Shown here: in pieces, positions 1 through 6,797 of the stretch | Layout: every line of letters begins with the position of its first letter | Numbering within the stretch: position 1 is the stretch's first letter | Assembly: GCA_023253415.1 (NCBI GenBank) | Contig: JALRGK010000262.1 | Coordinates: forward strand, 1-13,233 | From: Rhodocyclaceae bacterium | GTDB lineage: Bacteria > Pseudomonadota > Gammaproteobacteria > Burkholderiales > Rhodocyclaceae | Reading direction: 5' to 3' | Length of the DNA stretch: 13,233 bases | The notes under the pieces: model-generated | Seen by the model: the letters and a program-made list of their open reading frames with translations, nothing else | Told to the model about the DNA's origin: nothing | Databases searched by the model: none | Program-made: the position numbers and the translations under genes

Positions 1-261
1 AACCGCACGATCCCGGATTCAGAAAAGGATGCGCACCACCTGGTGCCCAAATCTAAAGGCGGGCGAGAGACACGTTATCTTCACCGCGTCTGCCACCGAC
101 AGATCCATGCCTTGCTGACAGAGACCGAACTCGCAAAGACCTACAATCACGTTGAGGCGCTGCGGGCTCACCCGGGCATTGCTCGCTTTGTTACCTGGGT
201 GAAAAACAAACCAGATCACTTTTACGAGCGCACCCGTAAAAGCCAGCGGATCCGTGACTAG
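1..261 (+). CDS. HNH endonuclease family protein, 3' end only
   Basis: The reading frame is open from base 1 to the TAG at 259-261 and encodes the last 86 residues of a small HNH (beta-beta-alpha metal) nuclease. Visible residues include the metal-site stretch AHHLVPKSKGG (about residues 11-21 of the visible part), then LHRVCHRQIHALL, which gives the later His residues of the fold. The end is basic (RTRKSQRIRD). Family members of this type usually carry a zinc-binding CxxC pair just before this point, which would lie outside the window. A GTG at 43 is internal to the conserved HHLVPKS motif and is not the start. Substrate and role are unknown. Such single-domain HNH proteins occur widely as orphan chromosomal genes and need not belong to a restriction or phage system. 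I am confident of the family and not of the function. Confidence 0.8.
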   Translation, partial: NRTIPDSEKDAHHLVPKSKGGRETRYLHRVCHRQIHALLTETELAKTYNHVEALRAHPGIARFVTWVKNKPDHFYERTRKSQRIRD

Positions 262-349
262 CCCTCATTACAATACCGGATAAGGCAGGGCCTATACTCA
301 AACTACGAGTTGTCCAGATAATCGATCCCATGGCTATGGTTCCTGGCTC

Positions 350-484
350 GTCGTGCTGCAGTTTTGTTTGCTGTTTGGCTTGGCTTGTATGCTGGCTAGC
401 CCATCGCTCGAGAGCGCTCTGATGTTAATTGCCCTGTGCCTAGTACTGGTGCGCAAAGCCCGGCTAGAAGAAGACTGGCTGAAG
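350..484 (+). pseudogene. possible remnant of a membrane protein gene
   Basis: A plus-strand frame open from 284 to 568 contains a hydrophobic stretch from about 350 to 455 (residues such as FCLLFGLACMLAS and LMLIALCLVLV), followed by a charged RKARLEEDWLK at about 452-484. This pattern of two short hydrophobic segments and then a basic/acidic RxEE.W motif resembles the C-terminal half of isoprenylcysteine methyltransferase-like membrane proteins, but the match is weak. There is no ribosome binding site before the GTG at 353 and no good start. After about 485 the frame turns into the antisense of the DUF4239 gene. It may be a decayed fragment or chance. The rest of 262-463 shows nothing else I can support. 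Confidence 0.2.
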
Positions 485-793
485 TTTGATAACGTTGTAA
501 GCTGTGGTTATTGCTGTGGCCTCATTTGTAACGGCTTCGCGGTTTTTTTCAAAATGGTCGAGTGCTGATGAGAAGGTAAAGCCCAGAAAAAGAGCGAGCA
601 GGGCCAGAGAGGAGTTGGTGATGGTCGATACGTTGTTGTCGACATCAATTGGCAACTCTTTGGACTTGCCGAACTTCCTGGAAATCCAACGACCGGCCAT
701 AAATCCGATCTCCGAGGCAGCAGCCAGAATAATGAAGACCCCCAAGATTAGTAAGGGTAGGGGCTGGTTCAGCAACAGGTCAAAAGAGTGCAT
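464..793 (-). pseudogene. DUF4239 / bestrophin-like membrane protein, C-terminally truncated
   Basis: The ATG at 793 opens a 109-residue frame. It has one membrane segment at about residues 12-33 and a second at about 61-80 (SLALLALFLGFTFSSAL), followed by the charged stretch DHFEKNREAVTNEATAITTAY at about 81-101. The LLALFLGFTFS..L......R......EA.AI.TAY pattern is the conserved core of the DUF4239 (bestrophin-like) family, whose members are usually about 250 residues with two more C-terminal membrane segments. Here the frame stops after ten unrelated residues (NVIKLQPVFF), and no continuation is visible in the other minus-strand frames. I therefore read it as a truncated gene. A weak AAAGAA precedes the ATG. 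It lies downstream of gltA on the same strand, beyond a strong hairpin. Its function is unknown even for intact members. Confidence 0.55.
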
Positions 794-817
794 TTCTTTG
801 TAATGGGTAACAGTGCA

Positions 818-853
818 ATTGACTGAGCGCCAAGGGGAAAGCGCTCAGTCAAT
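818..853 (-). terminator. perfect 13-bp hairpin after gltA
   Basis: Arms ATTGACTGAGCGC (818-830) and GCGCTCAGTCAAT (841-853) pair perfectly around a 10-base loop, starting five bases past the gltA stop codon. The position fits a transcription terminator or mRNA 3'-end stabiliser for the sdh-gltA block. No clear U-tract follows on either strand, so it does not have the full form of an intrinsic terminator. Confidence 0.6.
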
Positions 854-858
854 CCGTA

Positions 859-2151
859 TTAGCGTTTTTCAAGCGGCGCGACATCGCGACGGGCTGCACC
901 AATGTACAGCTGACGCGGACGACCGATCTTGTATTCCGGATCGGTAATCATTTCTTCCCACTGCGTCATCCAGCCAACCGTACGGGCCAGCGCGAAGATA
1001 CAGGTGAACATGTCCGTCGGAATGCCCAGCGCCTTCTGAACGATACCCGAGTAGAAATCAACGTTCGGGTAAAGCTTCTTCTCGACGAAGTACGGGTCTT
1101 CCAGCGCAATCTTTTCCAGTTCCATGGCCAACTTGAACAGGCGGTCGTTTTCCAGGCCCAGTTCTGTCAGCACGTCGTAGCAGACTTTGCGCATCAGCTT
1201 GGCACGCGGGTCAAAGTTCTTGTAGACACGGTGACCGAAGCCCATCAGCTTGAAGCTATCGTTCTTGTCTTTGGCACGGGCAATGTATTCCGGCACCTTC
1301 GAGACGTCACCGATTTCTTCCAGCATGTTCAGACAGGCTTCGTTGGCACCACCGTGCGCCGGACCCCACAGGCAGGCAATACCGGCGGCGATGGTGGCGA
1401 ACGGGTTAGCACCCGACGAACCTGCCAGGCGGACGGTCGATGTTGACGCATTCTGCTCGTGATCAGCATGCAGCGTGAAGATGATGTCCAGCGCACGAAC
1501 CAGCACCGGATTCGGCTTGTATGCTTCACACGGGGTACCGAACATCATCTGCATGAAGTTGGCGGTGTAATCCAGATCATTGCGCGGGTACATGAACGGC
1601 TGACCGATCGAGTACTTGTAGGTCATAGCGACAATCGTCGGCATCTTGGCGATGATGCGATTGAACGCGATGCGACGCACTTCCGGCTTCGAGTAGTCTT
1701 CACCGTGGTGATAGAACGCCGACAGCGCACCTACCACGCCGACCATGACGGCCATCGGGTGAGCATCGCGGCGGAAGCCATTGAAGAAGCGGGTGATCTG
1801 GTCATGAACCATGGTGTGGTTCTTGATGTTCTCTTCGAAGGCTTCTTTTTCGGCCTTATTCGGCAGCTCGCCATTCTTCAGCAGGTAGGCAACTTCAAGG
1901 AAGTTACACTGCTCGGCCAACTGCTCGATCGGGTAACCGCGGTACAGCAATTCGCCCTTATCACCATCAATGTAGGTGACTTTCGACTGACAGCTGGCCG
2001 TCGACAGGAAACCCGAGTCGTAAGTGAACAGACCGGTCTTGCCGCCGAGGCTGCGGATATCGATAACATCGTTACCGTGTGTACCGACCATGATCGGAAA
2101 TTCAACGGCTTCCTGACCAGAAATCTGGAGAGTGGCTTTACGTTCGCTCAT
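859..2151 (-). CDS. gltA: citrate synthase (type II)
   Basis: Condenses acetyl-CoA and oxaloacetate to citrate, the entry step of the TCA cycle, in the cytoplasm. The 430-residue product matches the usual 427-430 for the hexameric type II enzymes of Gram-negative bacteria. Catalytic residues are all present: His266 in GPAHGGANEA, His307 in GFGHRVYK and Asp365 in NVDFYSG, with the HADHEQNAST motif at 228-237. I chose the ATG at 2151 because it gives the standard family N-terminus (MSERKATLQISG) and has GGGAAG upstream. A longer frame would start at a TTG at 2184 and add 11 atypical residues. It lies 118 bases after sdhE on the same strand, so it may belong to the sdh operon, have its own promoter in that gap, or both. 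Hexameric type II enzymes are typically inhibited by NADH. That is family knowledge and is not shown by this sequence. Confidence 0.97.
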   Translation of the reverse strand: MSERKATLQISGQEAVEFPIMVGTHGNDVIDIRSLGGKTGLFTYDSGFLSTASCQSKVTYIDGDKGELLYRGYPIEQLAEQCNFLEVAYLLKNGELPNKAEKEAFEENIKNHTMVHDQITRFFNGFRRDAHPMAVMVGVVGALSAFYHHGEDYSKPEVRRIAFNRIIAKMPTIVAMTYKYSIGQPFMYPRNDLDYTANFMQMMFGTPCEAYKPNPVLVRALDIIFTLHADHEQNASTSTVRLAGSSGANPFATIAAGIACLWGPAHGGANEACLNMLEEIGDVSKVPEYIARAKDKNDSFKLMGFGHRVYKNFDPRAKLMRKVCYDVLTELGLENDRLFKLAMELEKIALEDPYFVEKKLYPNVDFYSGIVQKALGIPTDMFTCIFALARTVGWMTQWEEMITDPEYKIGRPRQLYIGAARRDVAPLEKR

Positions 2152-2269
2152 TTGCTTCTTCCCAAAAAATGAGGTGTTTGACAATGATGCTTAATGGTCG
2201 ATACAGCTTGTAATTCTGATCGTGACAGCAGTTAACGATTACATCGACAAACTAACTGTCCAGTCTTAC

Positions 2270-2512
2270 TCAATGCTTACGGATTGCGGCAATCACTTCG
2301 GTTTCGCGGGGATCTGTTGCATCCACCTTACCGCTGATCAGCGCCCAGAGGTCATGGTCTTCCATGGCCACGAGGTCCACGAAGGTTTTGACCTGGCTAT
2401 CCGTCAGCTGGTTAAAGCCGTTATCCAGAAAGCGGCCAAGGATGATATCCAGCTCGAGCAAGGCACGCCGCGTGCAGTGCCAGCGTAATTTATTGAGCTC
2501 GTGCTGTTCCAT
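2270..2512 (-). CDS. sdhE: SdhE, FAD assembly factor for succinate dehydrogenase
   Basis: An 80-residue, highly charged helical protein of the SdhE/YgfY (DUF339) family. Family members promote covalent attachment of FAD to SdhA. The diagnostic region RWHCTRRALLELDIIL (residues 10-25) is followed by the usual FxxLTDxQ and D.DLWALISG segments. The family hallmark RGxxE appears here as RAxxE: the codon for the usual Gly is GCC (Ala), while the flanking Arg and Glu are kept. The gene starts 28 bases after the sdhB stop with AAGGA about 11 bases before the ATG, and gltA follows, so the position between sdhB and gltA supports the call strongly. Length is normal for the family (about 80-90). Whether the Gly to Ala change affects activity cannot be judged from sequence alone. 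Confidence 0.92.
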   Translation of the reverse strand: MEQHELNKLRWHCTRRALLELDIILGRFLDNGFNQLTDSQVKTFVDLVAMEDHDLWALISGKVDATDPRETEVIAAIRKH

Positions 2513-2540
2513 CCCTGACCGATTCCTTATAGATTTGCGC

Positions 2541-3251
2541 TTAAACCGCGCGACGAACCATCATGTCCTTGATCTTGCCAATGGCTTTCGTCGGGTTCAG
2601 ACCCTTCGGACAGACATCAACGCAGTTCATGATGGTGTGACAGCGGAACAGGCGATACGGGTCATCCAGGTTATCCAGACGCTCGTTGGTCGCCTGATCG
2701 CGCGTGTCAGCGATAAAGCGATACGCCGCCAGCAGACCGGCCGGACCGACGAACTTATCCGGGTTCCACCAGAACGACGGGCAAGAGGTCGAGCAACAGG
2801 CACACAGGATGCACTCGTACAGACCGTTCAGTTCTTCACGATCCTCTGGCGACTGCAGACGCTCGCGCTCCGGAGCCGGATCATTGTTGATCAGATACGG
2901 TTTAATCGAGTGATACTGCTTGAAGAACTGGGTCATATCGACGATCAGGTCCCGAATGACCGGCAGGCCCGGCAGCGGACGCAGCACGATCGGCTGCTTC
3001 AGGCTGTCGACGTCGGTCAGACAAGCCAGACCGTTCTTACCGTTGATGTTCATGGCGTCAGAGCCACAAACGCCTTCACGGCACGAACGGCGGAAAGAGA
3101 TCAGATCGTCTTTGGCCTTCAGTTTGACGAGGGCATCGAGCAGCTTCTTGTCGCTGGCTTCGAGCTCCACCGAGATGTCTTGCATGTACGGCGCGTCATC
3201 CTTGTCCGGATCGTAGCGGTACACCTTGAAATGCACAGTACGCATAGTCAT
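2541..3251 (-). CDS. sdhB: succinate dehydrogenase iron-sulfur subunit
   Basis: Carries electrons from the SdhA flavin to the quinone site through three Fe-S clusters. The 236 residues hold every ligand at positions matching the E. coli subunit with a shift of two. The [2Fe-2S] set is Cys57, Cys62, Asp65 and Cys77 in CREGVCGSD...GLAC. The [4Fe-4S] set is Cys147, Cys150, Cys153 and Cys214. The [3Fe-4S] set is Cys157, Cys204 and Cys210, in CILCACCSTSCP and CHTIMNCVDVCPKG. The first of two closely spaced ATGs (3251, the other at 3245) is preferred because GGAGGA sits seven bases before it. The gene begins 17 bases after sdhA and is followed by sdhE, so it is clearly part of the sdhCDAB operon. 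Nothing is unusual in sequence or length. Confidence 0.97.
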   Translation of the reverse strand: MTMRTVHFKVYRYDPDKDDAPYMQDISVELEASDKKLLDALVKLKAKDDLISFRRSCREGVCGSDAMNINGKNGLACLTDVDSLKQPIVLRPLPGLPVIRDLIVDMTQFFKQYHSIKPYLINNDPAPERERLQSPEDREELNGLYECILCACCSTSCPSFWWNPDKFVGPAGLLAAYRFIADTRDQATNERLDNLDDPYRLFRCHTIMNCVDVCPKGLNPTKAIGKIKDMMVRRAV

Positions 3252-3268
3252 GTCTCTATCCTCCGGAA

Positions 3269-5056
3269 TTAATAAGTACGCGTCTTCAGCTCGACCGACG
3301 GTGCGGTCAGCGGCTTCAGTTGCACAGGCTTGTATTCGATGTGGTTATCACTGCCAAACCATAGGGTGTGCTTGAGCCAGTTGGCATCGTCACGACCATT
3401 CGGATTTGCCGGGGTATCCGGGGCATCGTCACGGACGTGCGCACCACGCGATTCCTTGCGGTTTTCCGCCGAGATCATGGTGGCCTTGGCAACTTCGATC
3501 AGGTTCTCAAGCTCCAGCGCTTCGACACGGGCCATGTTGAACACCTTGGACTTATCCTTGATGGCAACGTTCTTAACACGCTCGGCCACTTCCAGAATTT
3601 CCTTGACGCCCTGCTTCATGTCTTCACCGAAACGGAACACGCCGGCATTCGCCTGCATCACACGCTGCATAGCAGCACGGACTTCGAACATGCTCTCACC
3701 CGAGGTCGCCGAGTCGATACGGTTCACACGCGCCAGCGAAGCCGCAGCGGCATTGTCCGGCAGCGGACGGAGCGGCAATTTACCTTCCTTGACCGCTTCA
3801 ACCACCGTTTCACCCGCCGACTTACCAAAGACCAGCAGGTCGAGCAACGAGTTCGTGCCCAGGCGGTTAGCACCGTGCACCGAGGCACAGGCACATTCGC
3901 CAGCAGCGTAGAAGCCCTGAACCGGGACACTGGATTCACCGTTTTGCGGCACAACCACTTCGCCACGATAGTTGGTCGGAATACCGCCCATCTGGTAGTG
4001 ACAGGTCGGCACCACCGGAATCGGGGTCTGAATCGGATCCACTCCGGCGAATTCGATAGCGATTTCGCGGATACCCGGCAAACGTTTCATGATGGTCTCG
4101 GGTGGCAGGTGGGTAATATCGAGCAGGACATAGTCCTTGTTCGCACCGCAACCACGACCTTCCTTGATTTCGGTCGCCATGGCACGCGACACAACGTCGC
4201 GCGAAGCCAGATCCTTCAGATTCGGGGCATAACGTTCCATGAAACGCTCGCCGTCGGCGTTGCGGAGGATACCGCCCTCACCGCGTACACCTTCCGTAAT
4301 CAGTACACCGGCACCGGCCACGCCGGTCGGGTGGAATTGCCAGAACTCCATGTCTTCCAGCGGGATACCCGCGCGAACGGCCATACCCAGGCCGTCACCC
4401 GTATTGATGAACGCGTTGGTCGACGAGGCATAGATGCGACCGGCACCACCGGTTGCAAAAATCACGGCACGGGCATGGAAAATTGAGATCTCACCCGTTT
4501 CCATATCCAGCGCAGTGACACCGATGACAGCGCCAGAATCGTCACGGATCAGATCCAGCGCCATCCATTCCACGAAGAACTGGGTGTTAGCACGAACGTT
4601 ACGCTGATACATGGCATGCAGCATGGCGTGACCGGTACGGTCGGCGGCAGCACATGAGCGGTTCACCGGCTTTTCGCCAAAATTCTGCGAGTGACCACCG
4701 AACGGACGCTGGTAGATTTTGCCGTTGTCAAGACGGTCAAACGGCATACCGTAATGCTCGAGTTCGACAACGCACTCGGTCGCCTTGCGCACCATGAACT
4801 CGATGGCGTCTTGGTCACCCAGCCAGTCCGACCCCTTAACGGTGTCGTACATGTGCCACATCCAGTGATCTTCATTCACGTTGCCCAGCGGCGCAGCCAC
4901 GCCACCCTGTGCCGCAACTGTGTGCGAACGGGTCGGAAACACCTTGGTCAGAACAGCGGTCTTCAAACCGGCTTCCGCTACCTGCAAGGCAGCGCGCAGG
5001 CCAGAACCACCGGCACCAACGATTACAACATCATATTTATGAACGGGGATGCTCAT
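3269..5056 (-). CDS. sdhA: succinate dehydrogenase flavoprotein subunit
   Basis: Oxidises succinate to fumarate at a covalently bound FAD on the cytoplasmic side of complex II. The 595-residue product (E. coli: 588) has the N-terminal dinucleotide-binding motif VIVGAGGSGLRAA (11-23) and the flavinylation site SHTVAAQGG with His45 as the FAD-linked residue. Substrate-site residues are His242 (FHPTG), Arg286 (SRDVVSRA), His353 (TCHYQMGG) and Arg398 (GANRLGTNS). I chose the ATG at 5056, two bases past the sdhD stop, because GGAG lies nine bases upstream and the protein then begins like its relatives. The longer alternative starts at a TTG (5089) inside sdhD. The spacing implies tight coupling with sdhD. 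The downstream sdhE product is the expected flavinylation partner. Confidence 0.97.
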   Translation of the reverse strand: MSIPVHKYDVVIVGAGGSGLRAALQVAEAGLKTAVLTKVFPTRSHTVAAQGGVAAPLGNVNEDHWMWHMYDTVKGSDWLGDQDAIEFMVRKATECVVELEHYGMPFDRLDNGKIYQRPFGGHSQNFGEKPVNRSCAAADRTGHAMLHAMYQRNVRANTQFFVEWMALDLIRDDSGAVIGVTALDMETGEISIFHARAVIFATGGAGRIYASSTNAFINTGDGLGMAVRAGIPLEDMEFWQFHPTGVAGAGVLITEGVRGEGGILRNADGERFMERYAPNLKDLASRDVVSRAMATEIKEGRGCGANKDYVLLDITHLPPETIMKRLPGIREIAIEFAGVDPIQTPIPVVPTCHYQMGGIPTNYRGEVVVPQNGESSVPVQGFYAAGECACASVHGANRLGTNSLLDLLVFGKSAGETVVEAVKEGKLPLRPLPDNAAAASLARVNRIDSATSGESMFEVRAAMQRVMQANAGVFRFGEDMKQGVKEILEVAERVKNVAIKDKSKVFNMARVEALELENLIEVAKATMISAENRKESRGAHVRDDAPDTPANPNGRDDANWLKHTLWFGSDNHIEYKPVQLKPLTAPSVELKTRTY

Positions 5057-5058
5057 CT

Positions 5059-5403
5059 TTACAGGCTCCACAGAATCTTGCTGGCCCAACCGGCGTAGCC
5101 GATCAGCACAGCGATAGTCAGGACATGCAGCGACAGACGAACGCCGGTCGGCTTAATGTAGTCCATCCACAGGTCACGGATACCAATCCATGCGTGGTAG
5201 AACAGGCTCAAGAAGAACAGGAAGGTGACAAACTTCATGAAGCCATTGGCAAACAGACCACGCCAGGCATCAGCCGTTGCCGGCTGAACAAGCACCAAGG
5301 CAACCAGGAAGATCACGGTGTACACAGCCATCAGCACGGCAGTTGCGCGCTGGGCAATCCAGGTGGTGAGGCCGTAGTGGGCCCCGACAACGTTACGCTT
5401 CAT
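5059..5403 (-). CDS. sdhD: succinate dehydrogenase membrane anchor subunit SdhD
   Basis: One of two hydrophobic subunits that bind heme b and ubiquinone and anchor complex II in the inner membrane. The 114 residues form three membrane segments at about 20-40, 56-76 and 90-110. The key motif HAWIGIRDLWMDY gives His70 as the likely heme ligand (E. coli His71) and Asp81-Tyr82 as the quinone-pocket pair (E. coli Asp82-Tyr83). The N-terminus MKRNVVGAHYGL is typical of betaproteobacterial SdhD. The ATG at 5403 overlaps the sdhC stop as TAATG, which implies translational coupling. A GTG at 5418 would extend it five residues into sdhC and is less likely, though it cannot be excluded. Confidence 0.93.
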   Translation of the reverse strand: MKRNVVGAHYGLTTWIAQRATAVLMAVYTVIFLVALVLVQPATADAWRGLFANGFMKFVTFLFFLSLFYHAWIGIRDLWMDYIKPTGVRLSLHVLTIAVLIGYAGWASKILWSL

Positions 5404-5795
5404 TACCACAGCAGACACCCCCCAAGGATAACGGTCAGCGTCAGGCTGACAATCAGAACCAAGCCAGCCGACTTACGTGCCGATGGCAGATCGATACCGA
5501 TGTGCCAGTCGAGCAGCAAAAAGCGGATGCCAGCGCAGAAGTGGTGAAGATAGGCCCACAGCAGCCCCAGCAGCACCAACTTGCCGATCGGGTTGGCCAC
5601 AACGGCCTGTACGTTTTCGAAGCCGCCATCCGTCAGACTCCACTGAAACAGCGCGAGAATGAGCGGCAGGCACAGAAAAAGGCCAACGCCACTAACGCGG
5701 TGCAGAATGGAGACCTTGCCCGGCAAGGGCAGACGGATCGTTTTTAGATCCAAATTTTTGGGGCGCTGCTTCTTCTTGATGGCTAACTCTGTCAT
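5403..5795 (-). CDS. sdhC: succinate dehydrogenase cytochrome b556 subunit SdhC
   Basis: The second membrane subunit of complex II. The 130-residue product starts with the conserved RPKNLDLKTIRLPLPG (11-26) and SILHRVSG, whose Ser29 and Arg33 correspond to the quinone-binding Ser27 and Arg31 of E. coli. His85 in HHFCAGIRFLLLD aligns with the heme ligand His84. Three membrane segments are visible at about 34-54, 72-92 and 109-129. The ATG at 5795 is preferred, with AAGGGAA upstream. A longer frame would begin at a TTG (5813) with a non-family N-terminus. As first gene of sdhCDAB it is preceded by 148 bases that separate it from gntR and hold a candidate promoter. Confidence 0.94.
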   Translation of the reverse strand: MTELAIKKKQRPKNLDLKTIRLPLPGKVSILHRVSGVGLFLCLPLILALFQWSLTDGGFENVQAVVANPIGKLVLLGLLWAYLHHFCAGIRFLLLDWHIGIDLPSARKSAGLVLIVSLTLTVILGGCLLW

Positions 5796-5831
5796 GTGTT
5801 TTCCCTTTATCAAGACTACCTGGAACCTTGG

Positions 5832-5859
5832 ATTGTAGCCGAAGCAGGAGATGATGGAA
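5832..5859 (-). promoter_or_regulatory. candidate promoter of sdhCDAB
   Basis: On the minus strand a good -10 hexamer TACAAT lies at 5837-5832, 36 bases before the sdhC ATG. The best -35 at 16-base spacing is TTCCAT (5859-5854), which is a poor match. A weak -35 would fit a promoter that depends on an activator, but this is a guess from consensus only. Confidence 0.3.
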
Positions 5860-5898
5860 TCCCCCCTCCGATGGTTTTATGAAGCTTTTTTTAATCTC

Positions 5899-5950
5899 GA
5901 CGGGTCCCGTCTCCGAGTGACGCGAGGCTCAAAAATCGGGATGTCATCCC
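5899..5950. promoter_or_regulatory. two short perfect palindromes between gntR and sdhC
   Basis: GACGGG-T-CCCGTC (5899-5911) and GGGATG-T-CATCCC (5938-5950, over the gntR stop) are each 13-base inverted repeats with a single central base. They lie upstream of the candidate sdhC promoter. They could be binding sites for a dimeric regulator such as the adjacent GntR protein, small RNA hairpins after gntR, or chance. No U-tract follows, so they are not an intrinsic terminator. Confidence 0.2.
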
Positions 5951-6690
5951 AACTCATTGAAATAGTGATGATTTACGGTCGAGTACAAACCTCGACGCCA
6001 TTCGGCCGCCCGATCACCGTAGGTGAATGCGGTACGTTCCACACTCAGTAGCGGCGTACCCACTGCCAAGCCGAGCAATGCCGCCGCCATCGGATCTGCG
6101 GCCACGGCACGGATTTTCTCTTCCGCGCGCACCATACGCACACCAAAGAGCGTTTCGAACAAGGTATACAAGGAACGATCCGAGGCCTTTAGCTGATCGA
6201 GCGTCAGGTTCGGAAACAGATCAGCCGGCAGATAGATCTCATCGACGACCATCGGCTTACCATCCAGCCGCAGTATCCGTCGCAGTTGAATCACTGGGTC
6301 GCCATGGGCGATCGATAACGCTTTCGCCACCTCTTGACCAGCACGCAAGGTCTGGCATTCCAGTGGTTCGCTGCGCGAACGCGGCAGACCGCCCTCATCC
6401 GGTACAAGCCGAAGAAAGCGGAAGAACGCCCGGGGGTCGGCATGGGTGGCCACAAATGTGCCCTTGCCCTGCCGGCGCACCAGCAGATTCTCGGCAGCCA
6501 GTTCATCAATGGCTCGGCGCACCGTGCCCTGGCTCACCTCGAATCGGGCCGCCAGATCCATTTCGCTCGGGATCATTTCACCCGGTGCCCACTCCTTGTC
6601 GGCCAGCGCCTGAACAATCAGATCCTGGATCTGCCGATAAAGAGGGCGAAATGCCGGGACGGACGCCGGCACAGGTGGTTGTGTTGTCAT
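5944..6690 (-). CDS. GntR-family transcriptional regulator (HutC/UTRA type)
   Basis: A 248-residue DNA-binding regulator. Residues 15-80 form the GntR winged helix-turn-helix, including IPSEMDLAARFEVSQGTVRRA (40-60) and the wing RRQGKGTFV (72-80). Residues of about 100-243 form a UTRA effector-binding domain (R.L..DG.PM..DE.YLP.DLFP, GTPLLSVERTAFT). The ATG at 6690 has only a weak AGAAAG before it. The gene sits between the sdh-gltA operon, which it precedes on the same strand, and mdh, from which it diverges over 107 bases. A GntR gene in this position is familiar from other Betaproteobacteria. I infer that it controls one or both TCA blocks. The effector is not evident, and direction of control (repressor or activator) cannot be read from the sequence. 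Confidence 0.9.
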   Translation of the reverse strand: MTTQPPVPASVPAFRPLYRQIQDLIVQALADKEWAPGEMIPSEMDLAARFEVSQGTVRRAIDELAAENLLVRRQGKGTFVATHADPRAFFRFLRLVPDEGGLPRSRSEPLECQTLRAGQEVAKALSIAHGDPVIQLRRILRLDGKPMVVDEIYLPADLFPNLTLDQLKASDRSLYTLFETLFGVRMVRAEEKIRAVAADPMAAALLGLAVGTPLLSVERTAFTYGDRAAEWRRGLYSTVNHHYFNELG

Positions 6691-6726
6691 CTTTCTATTT
6701 CAGCACAATTTTGGTTGCTTTGCGCA

Positions 6727-6755
6727 TTGACAGCGAACCCCCTCACTAATACCAT
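6727..6755 (+). promoter_or_regulatory. sigma70-type promoter of mdh
   Basis: A perfect -35 TTGACA (6727-6732) is followed, after exactly 17 bases, by TACCAT (6750-6755; four of six consensus bases). The predicted start of transcription lies about 35 bases before the mdh ATG. The strong -35 and the well-adapted codons of mdh fit high expression. Confidence 0.6.
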
Positions 6756-6797
6756 CGAAAAGTTTCATCCACACTTCAAAATTTCGAGGAGTCTTCA

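Noticed and set aside
1..261. HNH gene as part of a restriction, phage or retro-element system
   Set aside because: Only the nuclease end is visible, with no methylase, integrase, reverse transcriptase or phage gene beside it. The next intact gene is gltA.
1459..2172. 237-codon open frame antisense to gltA
   Set aside because: It is a shadow of the biased codons of gltA, with no family resemblance. The sense protein has every catalytic residue.
2152..2184. Upstream TTG start for gltA
   Set aside because: It adds 11 residues not seen in the family. The ATG at 2151 has a ribosome binding site and gives the standard N-terminus.
2364..3272. 302-codon open frame antisense to sdhB and sdhE
   Set aside because: It covers two well-supported genes on the opposite strand and shows no domain or ribosome binding site.
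3368..4486. 372-codon open frame antisense to sdhA
   Set aside because: It lies wholly within sdhA, has low-complexity His/Arg/Thr-rich composition typical of antisense shadows, and has no recognisable domain.
5978..5996. Inverted repeat GTCGAG-N7-CTCGAC
   Set aside because: It lies within the coding 3' end of gntR and is explained by its codons. There is no positional reason to call it an operator.
6027..6749. 240-codon plus-strand frame over gntR
   Set aside because: It is antisense to a clear winged-helix/UTRA regulator. Its Pro/Arg/Ser-rich composition shows it is a shadow.
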